Source: Nemertoderma westbladi (taxonomy: Eukaryota; Xenacoelomorpha; Nemertodermatida; Nemertodermatidae). Taken from it: a DNA stretch of 64,000 nucleotides. Each line of letters opens with the position of its first letter. The first letter of the stretch is position 1. Made by a program: the position numbers and the translations under genes. The stretch is from the NCBI GenBank assembly GCA_032718475.1, contig JAUCBJ010005827.1:1-64000 (forward strand), read 5' to 3'. Below, in pieces: positions 11,201-20,596 of the stretch. Below the pieces are notes generated by a model. The model saw only the letters and a list, made by a program, of their open reading frames with translations. It ran no database searches and was not told the origin of the DNA.

Positions 11201-11855
11201 GTGTTTAATTTTCCTTAGCTTCGTGGTTGCATTTCCTTTAGGAAATGCCTTTCTAGTACAGTTCATGGAATATTAATATTAGGATTATTTTCAGATTGCC
11301 TTTTACATCACATAGATATATTGTAGAAAATTTAATGCAGTTTAAACACCCCAGTATTATGTTATATTCAGGTTTTATAAGATTTTGTACCAGTTTAGTG
11401 CAGTCTGAAAAATCAAGCATTCGTTATTTAGCAAAATTATTTTTATATGATTGTCGTTCGCGAAGTGGGTGCAATTTACGTTCTATCACAAATCTGTGTA
11501 AAATACCTCTCATTAACTCGATCAATGTTACGCACGTTAATAAGTTGAACTACGTTCCTTTTGATGTAGCTGATAGATGGAAATTAGAATTGTGTAGGGA
11601 ATTAATTAATTGTCGTTGTAGCAATATTGATATACCTGGTTTTAATGTTGATGAGATTACTGATATCCTTAATTATATTACTACATGTTAGTTAAATATT
11701 CTTTATATTATTGCCTATAAATATTTTGTTCGATGCCGTGTCATTTACTGCGTGTTCTGTCAGTTATTCATATATAGTACAACATAGTACCGTGTACTAT
11801 GATTATTGTTCATTCATATGTACGAATCTCAATTAAATTAAATTAATATATCATT
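8245..11855 (+). mobile_element. Degenerate non-LTR retrotransposon (reverse transcriptase), interrupted
   Basis: Plus-strand frames at 8248-8448, 8535-9173 and 9101-9433 encode an RT: N-terminal palm, LDLSKAFDMV (motif A), GVRQGSVASPILF (motif B) and YAEDLLL in place of the usual YADD (motif C). The RT-connection/thumb resumes at 11227-11691 after a TIR-bounded insertion. The 3' end carries AATTAAATTAAATTAATAT, a short tandem tail like those of CR1/L2-type LINEs. Several stops and frameshifts and the altered catalytic motif show it is dead. It lies in sense opposite to the host muscle gene, within its largest intron. Clade assignment is tentative. Confidence 0.8.
9569..11226. mobile_element. 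TIR-bounded insert with three tandem ~455-bp repeats
   Basis: Perfect 19-bp inverted ends, CCACGAAGCTAAGGAAAAT at 9569-9587 and its complement at 11208-11226, bound a 1.66-kb insert that splits the LINE. The left end also folds on itself (GCTAAGGAAAATC against GATTTTCCTTAGC, 9575-9618). Inside are three diverged copies of a unit of about 455 bp, each containing GACTTGGGACCAA (10018, 10470, 10928) and TTACCATGACAACC. No convincing coding frame is present. I could not fix the target duplication. Confidence 0.75.
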
Positions 11856-13049
11856 TTTGGAAACTAGTGTGTTTTGTGCACACCCCCCCCCCCCCCTCAA
11901 ATTTTTTTATACTAGCTAGTTTTTGTTACTTTTTTAAAAAAAATGTTCTAGAACAAATTGTCTATTCATTTTTTTTGTTAATTTTGATCTAGAACAAATA
12001 ATTATTGTTCTAGAACAAAATTAATTAATTAGGTATTTTTGAAGTTATTAAAGCTAGTTTTTTTTATTTTTTTTTTAATCTTCTAGAACATTTCGTCTAT
12101 TTAATTTTGTAAAACGTAATGTTCTAGAACAAATATTTTTTGTTCTAGAACATTTAAAAAAATGTTATTTTGAGGTGTTTTTTATTTGATTAGTAAGTGT
12201 TAAAAACAATTACTAACAACTACAAATTTTCATTGTAGCTAGTGATTTTTATTAAACATGTGATGCAAAGATAACATAGATTTAAAAAATTGACAAAGTT
12301 TACAAATTAGCTAGTTTTTTTGTTTTTTTTTGTTCTAGAACAAATAATATTTGTTCTAGAACAAAATTTTTATATTAAATGAATAGATAATATGCTCTAG
12401 AACATTTTTTTAAAAGGAAACAAAAACTAGCTACCGATAGTTTAAAAAATTTATACAAAGATAACATACAATATAAAAGGAAAAAGATAAACAAATTAAC
12501 TTGTTTTTTTGTATTTTTTGTTCTCTAGAGCAAAAAATATATGTTCTAGAACAAAATTTTTATATTAAATGAATAGATTATATTGTGGTGTTCGCCAGTT
12601 AATGGACATTTACAACATTATTGTTTACGTGGTTGCCGGGCAACCACCAGATATACACAGTTATCTGAGTACTGACTCACGGACAAGCAGCTTATACAAA
12701 TTAACCGTATCCTACCGGTACTGTTGTATTGTACGCCTATCTATGTGACATATGTCATCGCATTATTCAGTTATCGAATATTAATAAGAAAATATAATAT
12801 CGTTCAACTACTCACAATATTATGTTTGGGAATTAGCGTGACGCTAAAATATGTTGTAGAACATTTTTAAAAAAAAGGACTAGAGACAAACAAAAACTTG
12901 CTAGTATAAAAAATTTGAGTGGGGGTGTGCACAAAACACACTAGTACCAAAATTTTGTTCTAGAACAAATATTATTTGTTCCAGAACAAAAAAAAATAGC
13001 TAATTTGTTAATTTTTAAATTTTTTATTCTATGTTATCTTTGTAGGTAA

Positions 13050-13244
13050 GGCCGCGTTCACACTACCGAGTCAAAGTCAAAGTCAAAAGACAAAATGTAA
13101 ATCACAAAACATTTTTTCTAGAATCCCCTTAAAATGTATTATATTAGGCCTATATAATGTATTATTATTTATTATTGCTAGCTAACTATATTTATTTTAT
13201 TTTGACTTTGACTTTGACTTTGACTCGGTAGTGTGAACGCGGCC
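13050..13244. mobile_element. MITE with TAA target duplication
   Basis: Inverted ends GGCCGCGTTCACACTACCGA are perfect and continue into GTCAAAGTCAAAGTCAAA. TAA flanks both sides (13047-13049 and 13245-13247). Length is 195 bp, with no coding. A 3-bp TAA duplication is typical of PIF/Harbinger-type elements, though that assignment is inference. Confidence 0.85.
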
Positions 13245-13247
13245 TAA

Positions 13248-13573
13248 AGTAGCGCTAGGTCCAAATCGGTATACCTTAGGTCCTGTAGCGTTAGGTCCCG
13301 TAGCTTTAGGTCCTGGCGCGTTAGGTCCTGTAGCATTAGGTCCAATAGCATATATCTGACTGTTGATTCTCTATTAATCTATTCACAATGTCCCTAACTC
13401 TCGTTTATTGTTTTGGTTTCTTTCAACTCGCCTCTGTAACCTGCTCCTTTACTAACCTGCCTGGTTTTGGAGGCAGACTGGACCTACTGACCTAATGCCA
13501 CGGACCTAACGCTACCAGGACCTAACGCCACGGACCTAATGCTACCAGGACCTAATGCCACGGACCTAACGCA
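13248..13573. mobile_element. Small foldback element with TAGGTCC modules
   Basis: The left part repeats GTAGCGTTAGGTCC-like modules five times. The right part repeats the complement (GGACCTAACGCTACCA) five to six times, so the two halves fold together. The loop contains 13403-13450, a reverse copy of the 68-bp unit seen in the piggyBac-nested foldback at 960-1262. Confidence 0.7.
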
Positions 13574-13906
13574 CCATCTCTTTGTATCACATATTTAATA
13601 AAAATCACTAGCTACAATAAAAATTTGTAGTTGTTAGTAATTGTTTTTAACACTTACTAATCAAATAAAAAATACCATAAAATAACATTTTTTTAAATGT
13701 TCTAGAACAAAAAATAGTTGTTCTAGAACATTACTTTTAAAAAAATAAATAGAAGATATCTTCAAGAACATTTTTTTAAAAAAATAAGGAAAACTAGCTT
13801 TGATAACTTCAAAAATACCTAATTAATTAATTTTGTTCTGGAACAAATTAATAAAAAAAATGAATAGATAATATGTTTTAGAACATTTAAAAAAAGTACC
13901 AAAAAC

Positions 13907-14300
13907 TAGCTACCCGTTCCGTACTCGTTAGTAACTAACCTGTTACTGTAACGCTACCCGTTCCGTACTCGTTAGTAACTAACCTGTTACTGTAACGTTA
14001 CCCGTTCCGTACTCGTTAGTAACTAACCTGTTACTGTAACGCTACCCGTTCCGTACTCGTTAGTAACTAACCTGTTACTGTAACGCTACCCGTTCCATAC
14101 TCGTTAGTAACTAACCTGTTACTGTAACGCTACCCGTTCCGTACTCGTTAGTAACTAACCTGTTACTGTAACGCTACCCGTTCCGTACTCGTTAGTAACT
14201 AACCTGTTACTGTAACGCTACCCGTTCCGTACTCGTTAGTAACTAACCTGTTACTGTAACGCTACCCGTTCCGTACTCGTTAGTAACTAACCTGTCACTG
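13907..14300. repeat. 44-bp minisatellite of exon 18 end plus donor, about 9 copies
   Basis: The minus-strand unit is GTTACAGTAACAG|GTTAGTTACTAAC followed by GAGTACGGAACGGGTAGC. It reproduces the exon 18 tail (AACGAGTTTGGAACGG...GTGACAG) and the donor GTTAGT. The donor is followed at once by TACTAAC, the ideal branch-point sequence, and GTTAGTTACTAAC is nearly palindromic. Read-through of exon 18 hits TAG at the first donor. Confidence 0.92.
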
Positions 14301-14579
14301 TAACGTTACACGTTACGCCATCCGTTCCAAACTCGTTACTCAATCGCAACTCGTAGGTTCCCGAGTCGGAACGTTCACTCCGCGGAACAACCAAACTAGT
14401 CGAGTATTCCCTTGTATCCAAGGTAACCCGATTACTTTCAGAAGAAACGATCTCAGAGTCTTTCATCCATTCAACAGTTGGTGGCGGACTACCATCAAAT
14501 AGAACAGGAAGTCGAATTACGTCACCTTTTCTCACGATAAGATTTCGCAATCGACTGTCTATATCCAAAGATGGCCGAG
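14292..14579 (-). CDS. Twitchin-like exon 18: Ig-4
   Basis: Acceptor TTTATTTAG, donor ACAG|GTTAGT; phase 1 in and out. Ig domain: RPSLDIDSRLRNLIVRKGD, W in TVEWMKD, SDSGTYELRLSNEFG, VTVTG. A 44-bp array of exon-end/donor units begins at its 3' end. The following intron spans about 7 kb of transposons before exon 19. Confidence 0.92.
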
Positions 14580-14728
14580 CTAAATAAAGAAAAGTTGTTG
14601 AAGACATTTGCGGTTTTATCATGCAAAGTGGTTATTTTATGCCTCAATACTATATATTTTAATTAATTTGTAATTAAATGAAAAAAATGATTGTAACACT
14701 AATAAGACTGATTGACAGAAAGACCAAC

Positions 14729-14889
14729 CTTTACTAGGTTTCGCCCGAATAGGTCTGTCTGTGAGACTGGGTTGGCTGGCCCCGACCTCGTTGATAGCGG
14801 ACACTCGGAACTCGTATTCCGCACCTTCGCTGAGTTGGTCGACCCTCGCTCGTGGATTCAGTACCGGGTCTCGCGTCACTCGTACCCAT
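14729..14889 (-). CDS. Twitchin-like exon 17: Fn3-8 second half
   Basis: Acceptor TTATTAG, donor AAAG|GTTGGT; phase 2 in, phase 1 out. It encodes WVRVTRDPVLNPRARVDQLS, then EYEFRVSAINEVG and the linker PIRAKPSK. Confidence 0.9.
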
Positions 14890-15435
14890 CTAATAATCCA
14901 AACAAACCTTCAATAAACTGAGTGCCAGATGCGCAATACTTAGCCGAGCTGTTCTAGGGGTCTCAACCTCGAATGATACGTTTGTTTTATCGAGAATAAC
15001 TTACGTACTTTTAAACCAGGTATTAGTGTAAAAAAAATTTGAATCAAGTAATTTTATATCATTTATATTTATTATTTTTTATATTTTTATTTATAGTTGT
15101 TTAACAGTTCTTTTAATGATAAATCTTAGTTCCTATAATAACAAACTCCACGAAAAGACAGCTTGCCAACACCCTGTTAATTAAGGTATACACAATAAGG
15201 TTGACAACAATTATTAATGATTGTATATCCTTAAGTATCATCAGTGACATAAATAGATATTTTTTTATTTTGGTCTGTGGTACAGTTAGATTTTGACGAT
15301 TGTTCCATTATTGTATTGTGTGGTCGTTTTTACAATAATTGGGCCATAAGTTTTGGATATATAATAAAAAGCCACATCAACTTGACATAATCCCCAGTGC
15401 AAGTGTCATAGTGTCTCATTTGTATAAATACTTGC

Positions 15436-15577
15436 CTTGGAGAAGATATATCACGTTTCTCCACAAGGTAACCTGTGATTGGTCTACCTCCATCTCTCCG
15501 TGGAGGGTCCCAGGACAAAACGACAAAGTTTTTATTAACATCCTCCACTTCTGGTGTCCCGGGTGGACTGGGGACTT
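15436..15577 (-). CDS. Twitchin-like exon 16: Fn3-8 first half (GC donor)
   Basis: Acceptor ATTACAG; phase 1 in, phase 2 out. It encodes VPSPPGTPEVEDV, LSWDPPRRDGGRPITGYLVEKRD and SSPR. The donor is inferred as CCAAG|GCAAGT, a GC-AG intron. No GT donor nearby keeps the domain, while joining to exon 17 recreates SSPRWVRVTRDPV, the expected Fn3 strand. Confidence 0.85.
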
Positions 15578-15789
15578 CTGTAATTTAATTCATACAAATA
15601 ATTATTTACTTTGTGGATTCAATATATTCACTAAGTATAGTCAATTTCACAGTACAAACTATTCAATTAATACTAACCATGTCATATTGCTAACAATCAA
15701 ATAGAATAAATATATAACATTATTAACAATCTTATTAGTACTAAATTATCTAACATCAATAACTAACAGAACAATCTAACATTACTAAC

Positions 15790-15904
15790 CAAACATATTC
15801 TTTGCTGTAACAGGAGTGCCTAGCAACGGCTCGTCACAGACTCCCATATCATTCTCAGAATAAACTCTAAACTCGTAATCATTATTCTCGGTTAATCGTG
15901 GAAC
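15790..15904 (-). CDS. Twitchin-like exon 15: Fn3-7 second half
   Basis: Acceptor TTTCCAG, donor TTTG|GTTAGT; phase 0 in, phase 1 out. It encodes VPRLTENNDYEFRVYSENDM and the linker VTAKNMFG. Confidence 0.9.
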
Positions 15905-16006
15905 CTGGAAAGAAGGGAATATGTAACAGTAGGACAGATAACTCCACAAATATAACCTTATATTGAATGGATATGCGGCCCAACAGCTCAATTACTATTA
16001 ACCTAC

Positions 16007-16197
16007 CTTATATGTAGTTCTACTAGCCGTGCTAGTAACTCGAGTCCAGTCACCGTTCCGCGTTTTATCCCGTTTCTCTACGATGTAAGTTAGATCCGAG
16101 TAGCCGCCGGTGTACTTAGGGGGTTTCCATTCCAAGGTGATCGCATCCTCAGTACGGACTGGGTACTCTAAAGGTCCTTCTGGGGTTCCCGGCTTGT
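16007..16197 (-). CDS. Twitchin-like exon 14: Fn3-7 first half
   Basis: Acceptor TTTTAG, donor TAAG|GTAGGT; phase 1 in, phase 0 out. It encodes DKPGTPEGPLEYPV, LEWKPPKYTGGYSDLTYIVEK and WTRVTSTASRTTYK. Confidence 0.92.
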
Positions 16198-16284
16198 CTA
16201 AAAATGTTTGAGGAGAAAATATATAGCAAACAAAGAGAGGAAATATTAGAAATGTGAAAGATTAACAATTTAATGGAATAATCT

Positions 16285-16880
16285 TTTAGGCTCGTTAGGC
16301 CAAGGAATGCCTGTTCACCACCATGGGTGATCTTCCACAGTAAACACTTCTACTCTGTTTCCCAAAGGAATGCCTGTTCACCACCATGGGTGATCTTCCA
16401 CAGTAAACACTTCTACTCTGTTTCCCAAAGGAATGCCTGTTCACCACCATGGTTGATCTTCCACAGTAAACACTTTCACTCTGTTTCCCAAAGGAAGGCC
16501 TGTTCACCACCATGGGTGATCTTCCACAGTAAACACTTTCACTCTGTTTCCCAAAGGAATGCCTGTTCACCAACATGGGTGATCTTCCACAGTAAACCCT
16601 TCCACTCTGTTTCCTAAAGGAATGCCTGTTCACCACCATGGGTGATCTTCCACATTAAACTCTTCCACTCTGTTTCCTAAAGGAATGCCTGTTCACCACC
16701 ATGGGTGATCTTCCACATTAAACCCTTCCACTCTGTTTCCTAAAGGAATGCCTGTTCACCAACATGGGTGATCTTCCACAATAAACCCTTCCTCTCTGTT
16801 TCTTAGAGGAATGCCTGTTCACCACCATGGGTGATCTTCCACAGTAAACCCTTCCACTCTGTTTCCCAAAGGAATGCCTT
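16285..16880. repeat. 62-bp intronic minisatellite, about 9-10 copies
   Basis: The unit contains AAGGAATGCCTGTTCACCAC and CATGGGTGATCTTCCACAGT. It lies wholly inside the intron between exons 13 and 14 and ends about 90 bp before the exon 14 acceptor. Unlike the other arrays it does not include an exon end. Confidence 0.9.
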
Positions 16881-17132
16881 CACAACCCAAAGAACTAAAT
16901 CTAAATATTAGATTTAGTTACTCAAATAGTATTCAGGTATAAGAAAACAAGCGCGAAATCGCGCAAAGGTCCGCATCTACTAACGCATTAACTGACTCCT
17001 TCAATGGCTTACTAACAATCTTACAACAAAAAAATTATGTTTATAACTCAGTGGCTCTGCCAACTGAGCCACTGGGATCGTATCAAACCCTAATACTAGA
17101 GGTGTCGCTACACGGACATAAAAATTACTAAC

Positions 17133-17389
17133 CAAGAACAGTGACTTTAACATCCAGTTCAATGTCACCAAGTTCATTGGTGGCTTTAACTTTGTAAACG
17201 CCGCTGTCGTTTCCTGATGCGGACGTACAAACAACCGACGTCATTCCTCCAGTATCCTCTATGCGTAGACGGTCATTGGATATTAGTGATCGCGTCCCGT
17301 TGAACCACTCAATGTGCGGGGGTGGGGATCCATGGTAACTAATATCTATGTGGAATGGGTTTCCTTTCCGAACTGTAATATTTTTAATT
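17133..17389 (-). CDS. Twitchin-like exon 13: Ig-3
   Basis: Acceptor CTTTTAG, donor CTTG|GTTAGT; phase 2 in, phase 1 out. Ig domain with KNITVRKGNPFHIDISYHG, W in HIEWFNG and NDSGVYKVKATNELG. The B-strand position usually filled by a Cys is I/S here, as is common in intracellular muscle Ig domains. Confidence 0.9.
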
Positions 17390-17703
17390 CTAAAAGGAAA
17401 AACAGGAAAAGTTTAAAAAATAACGTTAAGGTAAATTTGTGTCGAATCGAATTTGTACCGGTCGAACCAGTAAATATCCGAATAAGATATCATAATATAA
17501 TTATTATGATTCAATGATGGACGTATATATACATCAAAATACATGGATGTATCACTTTGCAATAATACCTCATTTAAAAGCGACAAAGATTTACGAAATA
17601 GCTAATATTATATTTTAGAGGGATTCGTAAATTTTGAATAAATTGAAAAATCCTGCAACTTGTATTTATTTGGTTGAGTCGCGTTGATAATTAGTTAACT
17701 TAC

Positions 17704-17853
17704 CTAGGTTGCATATCAAGAGATGGTCGTGACGCCTGCGCCATGACCAGCACTGAGTCAGTGGGGGATGAGTAGGGGCCTGTCCCGGATGCGTTCTCGG
17801 CACAAACTCGAAACAGATACTCCTCGCCACGGACCAGATCAGGTACGCGGAAT
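17704..17853 (-). CDS. Twitchin-like exon 12: Fn3-6 second half
   Basis: Acceptor TTTAAG, donor CTAG|GTAAGT; phase 2 in and out. It encodes FRVPDLVRGEEYLFRVCAEN and the linker MAQASRPSLDMQP, which leads into the next Ig domain. Confidence 0.9.
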
Positions 17854-18049
17854 CTTAAAAATAATATAGAAATATTAGAAACGCGGGTCCCAAATAATTT
17901 TAAACATCGGAGTTTATTTACTCCAGATGATTAACCAAATGCAGTTAATCGCATTAGTTTTTGCATACTCTATAGTTAATCGCCATCTCATAATGATAAT
18001 CAATGCACTTGGCTTTGAATATCTGGTTATTTGTAAACTTTTAACTTAC

Positions 18050-18230
18050 TCAGTCTCTTTTATTGGAGTTTTATTAGATTTAATCCAATCATCGGATCCT
18101 TTCTTACAATACTCGAGATTATACCCAGTGATTCTAGAACCCCCGTCATGATACGGTTTATTCCAAGTTAGTGTTACACTATTATCTGAGACGGCAGCCG
18201 GGTAGAGGCCAGAAGGCTCGCCAGGAGGAC
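18050..18230 (-). CDS. Twitchin-like exon 11: Fn3-6 first half
   Basis: Acceptor ATTTCAG, donor CTGA|GTAAGT; phase 1 in, phase 2 out. It encodes GPPGEPSGLYPAAV, LTWNKPYHDGGSRITGYNLEY and WIKSNKTPIKE. It is the third Fn3 in a row, which breaks the strict Ig-Fn3-Fn3 pattern. Confidence 0.9.
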
Positions 18231-18319
18231 CTGAAATTCGGATAATTAATATTTAAAAAAATATAATAGGAACTTTTAGAATTAACCAAACCCAGCAACC
18301 CACCACCATCCCAGACTCA

Positions 18320-18489
18320 TAAGGAGCAATCACAACTCACAAGGCTCACTGTTAACAGGCTCACAACTCACAAGGCTCACTGATAACAGGCTCACAACTC
18401 ACAAGGCTCACTGTTAACAGGCTCACAACTCACAAGGCTCACTGATAACAGGCTCACAACTCACAAGGCTCACTGATAACAGGCTCACT
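18320..18489. repeat. 31-bp intronic minisatellite after exon 10
   Basis: The minus-strand unit GTGAGCCTGTTATCAGTGAGC..TTGTGAGTT repeats about five times, starting just after the exon 10 donor. It does not include exon sequence, but every unit holds GTGAGT, a consensus-like donor, so it also multiplies potential 5' splice sites. Confidence 0.75.
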
Positions 18490-18500
18490 AGGCCACTTAC

Positions 18501-18629
18501 CTTTAGGTTCACTTGCTGTAATGACCTCAGATGGTTTACTAGGTTTGCTTGGTCCGGCCTTATTTACGGCTATCACTCTGAATTCATACTCGGAACCGTC
18601 AATCAAATCATCCAATGTGATTTCATTTG
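18501..18629 (-). CDS. Twitchin-like exon 10: Fn3-5 second half
   Basis: Acceptor TTGCAG, donor AAAG|GTAAGT; phase 1 in and out. It encodes [21 protein letters not shown] and the linker [14 protein letters not shown] 31-bp intronic array begins about 15 nt after its donor. Confidence 0.9.
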
Positions 18630-18769
18630 CTGCAATTAAATTATAATCAATTAATTGTATAGTGTCTGGAAATATTATCGTGTCACGTGTAATCTGTCCG
18701 TCCCCATGTCAGTCCTCCTACCCAGACATCTGTCCGTCAATGTTTTGAAAAACTTGTCCGAAACCCAAC

Positions 18770-18835
18770 CTGAAACGGGGTGCCTGTTGGCGCGCAACCA
18801 ACCTGATACGGGGTGTCTGTTGGCGCGCAACCATC
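18770..18835. repeat. 33-bp direct duplication of exon 9 end plus donor (2 copies)
   Basis: Two adjacent units of GGTTGCGCGCCAACAG(A/G)CACC..TCA differ by only a few bases and each ends in CAG|GTTGG. This is the smallest member of the exon-end arrays and looks like an early stage of array growth. Confidence 0.9.
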
Positions 18836-18976
18836 TTGGGCTGGTTGTTTCTCGTCGTTCCACTGTGTAGCCGGTAATAGGCGAACCGCCATCGTGCGAC
18901 GGAGGTTTCCATGCCAACGCGATAAATCCCTTCCCGGTGCGCGTAGATCGAGGTACTCCTGGTGCATCTGGGGGAT
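18803..18976 (-). CDS. Twitchin-like exon 9: Fn3-5 first half, with duplicated donor
   Basis: Acceptor TTTTAG; phase 1 in. The first donor is ATCAG|GTTGGT (exon end 18803). A second, 33 bp downstream, is TTCAG|GTTGGG (exon end 18770). Both leave phase 1 and stay open. It encodes DPPDAPGVPRSTRTG, LAWKPPSHDGGSPITGYTVE and WLRANRHPVS. Using the distal donor adds 11 residues that repeat WLRANRHPVSG. Which donor is used cannot be told from DNA. Confidence 0.9.
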
Positions 18977-19029
18977 CTAAAAAACAACAACAACAACAAC
19001 AATGCATAGCAATCAAATAAAAGATATAT

Positions 19030-19680
19030 CTTTCTTAGAGCGATATATCTCTCCAAAGAGATCTCTTCCGCTGAGTAAGATATATCCATTCCAAAAAGAG
19101 AGATATTTTTCTTAGAGATATCTCTTTTGTAGAGTGATATATATTTCTACATATGCTTACTAGAGAGATAAACTATGTATTGAGTTAATAAACTAAGTAT
19201 TATTTCTTAAAGAAATATGTTTCTTAGAGAGATATCTTTCTTAGAGATAGACATGTTTCTTAAAGAGAGATATCTTTTTTAGAGATATATCTTTCTTAGA
19301 CATATCTTTTTTAGAGATATATCTTTCTTAGACATATCTTTTTTAGAGATATATCTTTCTTAGACATATCTTTTTTAGAAAGATATCTTTCATAGACATA
19401 TCTTTCCAAGAGATTATCTTTCTCAGAGATATATCTTTCTTAGAGATAGACATGTTTCTTAAAGAGAGATATCTTTTTTAGAGATATATCTTTCTTAGAC
19501 ATATCTTTTTTAGAAAGATATCTTTCATAGACATATCTTTCCAAGAGAGTATCTTTCTCAGAGATATATCTTTCATCTTTCTTAGAGAGATATCTTGCTT
19601 AGACATATCTTTTCTTAGACATATCTTTTCTTAGAGACATATCTTTTCTTAGAGAGAAAACTTTCTAAGAATGATATTAT
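19030..19680. repeat. Degenerate AGATATCTTTCTT-type simple repeat
   Basis: The intron between exons 8 and 9 is dominated by imperfect copies of AGAGATATATCTTTCTTAGA, with a higher-order duplication around 19240-19400 and 19440-19560. GATATATC-type palindromes recur throughout. It overlaps neither splice junction. Confidence 0.8.
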
Positions 19681-19737
19681 GTATTTCCAGATGGATTCTC
19701 CATCCCAGGATATCTCGTATCGTTCATGATATCATAC

Positions 19738-19862
19738 CATAAGGATTCTTTGCCACCAATGTTGCGCCATCTAGCGGTTCACCGACGCCATACATATTTT
19801 CCGCGCGAATTCTAAACTGATATTCAGTTCCTTCAACGAGATTGCGAGCGCAGTAGGAGCAC
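19738..19862 (-). CDS. Twitchin-like exon 8: Fn3-4 second half
   Basis: Acceptor TTCCAG, donor TATG|GTATGA; phase 2 in, phase 1 out. It encodes NLVEGTEYQFRIRAENMYG and the linker LVAKNPYG. The Cys-containing start CSYC parallels CTKC at the matching position of exon 20, suggesting descent of the two modules by domain duplication. Confidence 0.88.
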
Positions 19863-20231
19863 CTGGAAAAAACAGTAGGAGTGGAACTCTAAGCAAATTG
19901 TCTATCAAGTTGACAGCTTTACAGACTTACTTACTAGAGTGGGGTAGTGAGATTTGAAAATAGAAGACAACGCAGAATAATTACATATCGGTAAATATGA
20001 GAACGATTTTATATTAATTACGCATTTTATATAGAATTGAGTGTAGACTCATAAATTACAACTCGTTTCCTTGAGGGTCATAAAGAAAAATATATCGATT
20101 ATTGATGTTACTATACACAAAACTATCGGAACAGATAATGCCTTTTTACCTTAATGGTAGTAAAGGCATATCCATGATAAAAAAAGAACAGGAATAGCAT
20201 TTAAAATGTTTACAAAAAGATGGCAACTTAC

Positions 20232-20409
20232 TTGGATAGAGTAGATGTAAGAGGAGCCCAGATCCCTTCCCGCCTCCCATCCCGTCTCTCAACCACATAG
20301 GCGAGAATCTCAGAACCCCCGTTGTCCTCCGGCGGTTGCCACGACAACATAGCACTCTCGTTCGTGACGTCAGACGCGACGAGTGGGCCACTCGGAGGTC
20401 CTGGTTTAT
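20232..20409 (-). CDS. Twitchin-like exon 7: Fn3-4 first half
   Basis: Acceptor ATTTAG, donor CCAA|GTAAGT; phase 1 in, phase 2 out. It encodes DKPGPPSGPLVASDV, LSWQPPEDNGGSEILAYVVERRD and WAPLTSTLS. It follows the Ig-2 exon across the 46-bp array and the 1.15-kb insert. Confidence 0.92.
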
Positions 20410-20596
20410 CTAAATAAATTGAAATAAAACCGAATGTTAAACTGTTACGGTAAGCGCCATGAACCAACTCCAGTATAAATAGTTAAATGAATTTTAGTTG
20501 AGTTGATAATGCAAATATAATAAATGATATAATTTTAATATGATGATGCTCAGAGATGGAAAAAATGAGGAAGCTCACCATCGCTATACGTACGCT

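Larger units (their letters stand above)
11863..13916. mobile_element. Large foldback element(s) with TGTTCTAGAACA modules
   Basis: The left arm from 11863 (ACTAGTGTGTTTTGTGCACA, poly-C, CTAGCTAGTTTTTGTTAC, then repeated TGTTCTAGAACA) is mirrored by an inverted end at 12850-12946. It is mirrored more extensively by 13590-13916, with shared blocks such as AATTAATTAGGTATTTTTGAAG and TTAGTAAGTGTTAAAAACAA. At least fifteen copies of the palindromic core TTCTAGAA occur. The element is nested with a MITE and another foldback in its centre and cut at 13916 by the 44-bp array. No protein coding is visible. About 12590-12840 is unassigned. Confidence 0.65.

Noticed and set aside
16285-16880. Member of the exon-end donor arrays
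   Set aside because: The unit contains neither exon sequence nor the neighbouring donor or acceptor. It lies more than 70 bp from exon 14 and more than 250 bp from exon 13.
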